DNA of 64,000 nucleotides. It comes from Planctomycetales bacterium (GTDB lineage Bacteria > Planctomycetota > Planctomycetia > Planctomycetales > Planctomycetaceae). Position 1 is the first letter of the stretch; every line of letters starts with the position of its first letter. The notes under the pieces were generated by a model. That model was not told where the DNA came from and did no database searches. It worked only from the letters and a program-made list of their open reading frames with translations. Shown in pieces: positions 63,994 through 64,000 of the stretch. Made by a program: the position numbers and the translations under genes. The DNA is taken from positions 1 to 64,000 of the forward strand of contig JANQPT010000029.1 of NCBI GenBank assembly GCA_028285345.1, written 5' to 3'.

Positions 63994-64000
63994 AGCGGCG

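Overview
The window looks like chromosome of a planctomycete (Planctomycetota, Planctomycetaceae-like). Pointers are a giant receptor-like Ser/Thr kinase with an anti-sigma-type zinc finger and HEAT repeats, an M56 peptidase fused to WD40 repeats and paired with a BlaI repressor, two ECF sigma factors, an SHD1-domain protein, Tat-exported Gfo/Idh/MocA oxidoreductases, a GH172 (DUF2961) enzyme, and intergenic hairpin repeats of several families. No rRNA, CRISPR array, prophage or transposase gene was found. There is one tRNA (Asp, GTC).

Layout. 1-15 kb: a CehA/McbA-like PHP hydrolase, ilvN-ilvC separated by a large palindrome, an acyl-CoA dehydrogenase-like protein, a sialate O-acetylesterase-like hydrolase with a secreted partner, a poorly conserved pair (185 and 37 aa), a Tat oxidoreductase, an AsmA-like/DUF962 operon and a soluble MCP-PAS protein. 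15-25.6 kb: one gene for a 3507-aa kinase whose outer part has eight modules of HEAT repeats and three ExbD/TolR-like domains. 26-28 kb: a subtilisin-like protease followed by a free-standing propeptide-like (I9-like) protein, bracketed by two direct copies of an intergenic repeat. 28-36 kb: a secreted unknown, the tail of a lost histone-deacetylase-like gene, BlaI/M56-WD40, an esterase and an ECF sigma factor, with three copies of a REP-like repeat. 36-44 kb: a probable operon of lactonase-CE15 fusion, LarA homologue, inositol-monophosphatase family enzyme and Na+/solute symporter, then a DUF4430/DUF6580 pair and tRNA-Asp. 44-54.5 kb: small secreted or lipid-anchored proteins, a metzincin-like protease, a second Gfo/Idh protein, DUF3124, YjbQ, a DUF985 cupin, a HAMP membrane protein, GH172 and a radical SAM protein. 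54.5-64 kb: an ECF sigma factor, a 950-aa secreted unknown, a scar made of two gene tails plus a parS-like palindrome, a D-aminoacylase-like enzyme, a SLATT-like two-helix membrane protein followed by a 20-codon proline-rich ORF, XdhC, a small acidic protein and a LolA-like lipoprotein.

The most interesting items are the modular kinase ectodomain, the protease/inhibitor-like cassette between direct repeats, the SLATT-like gene plus proline-rich microprotein with its own palindrome-overlapped promoter, and the recombination scar at 58.55-58.77 kb. Family calls rest on motif reading only; no database search was run. Where an upstream in-frame start existed, I chose starts by Shine-Dalgarno spacing and signal-peptide position.
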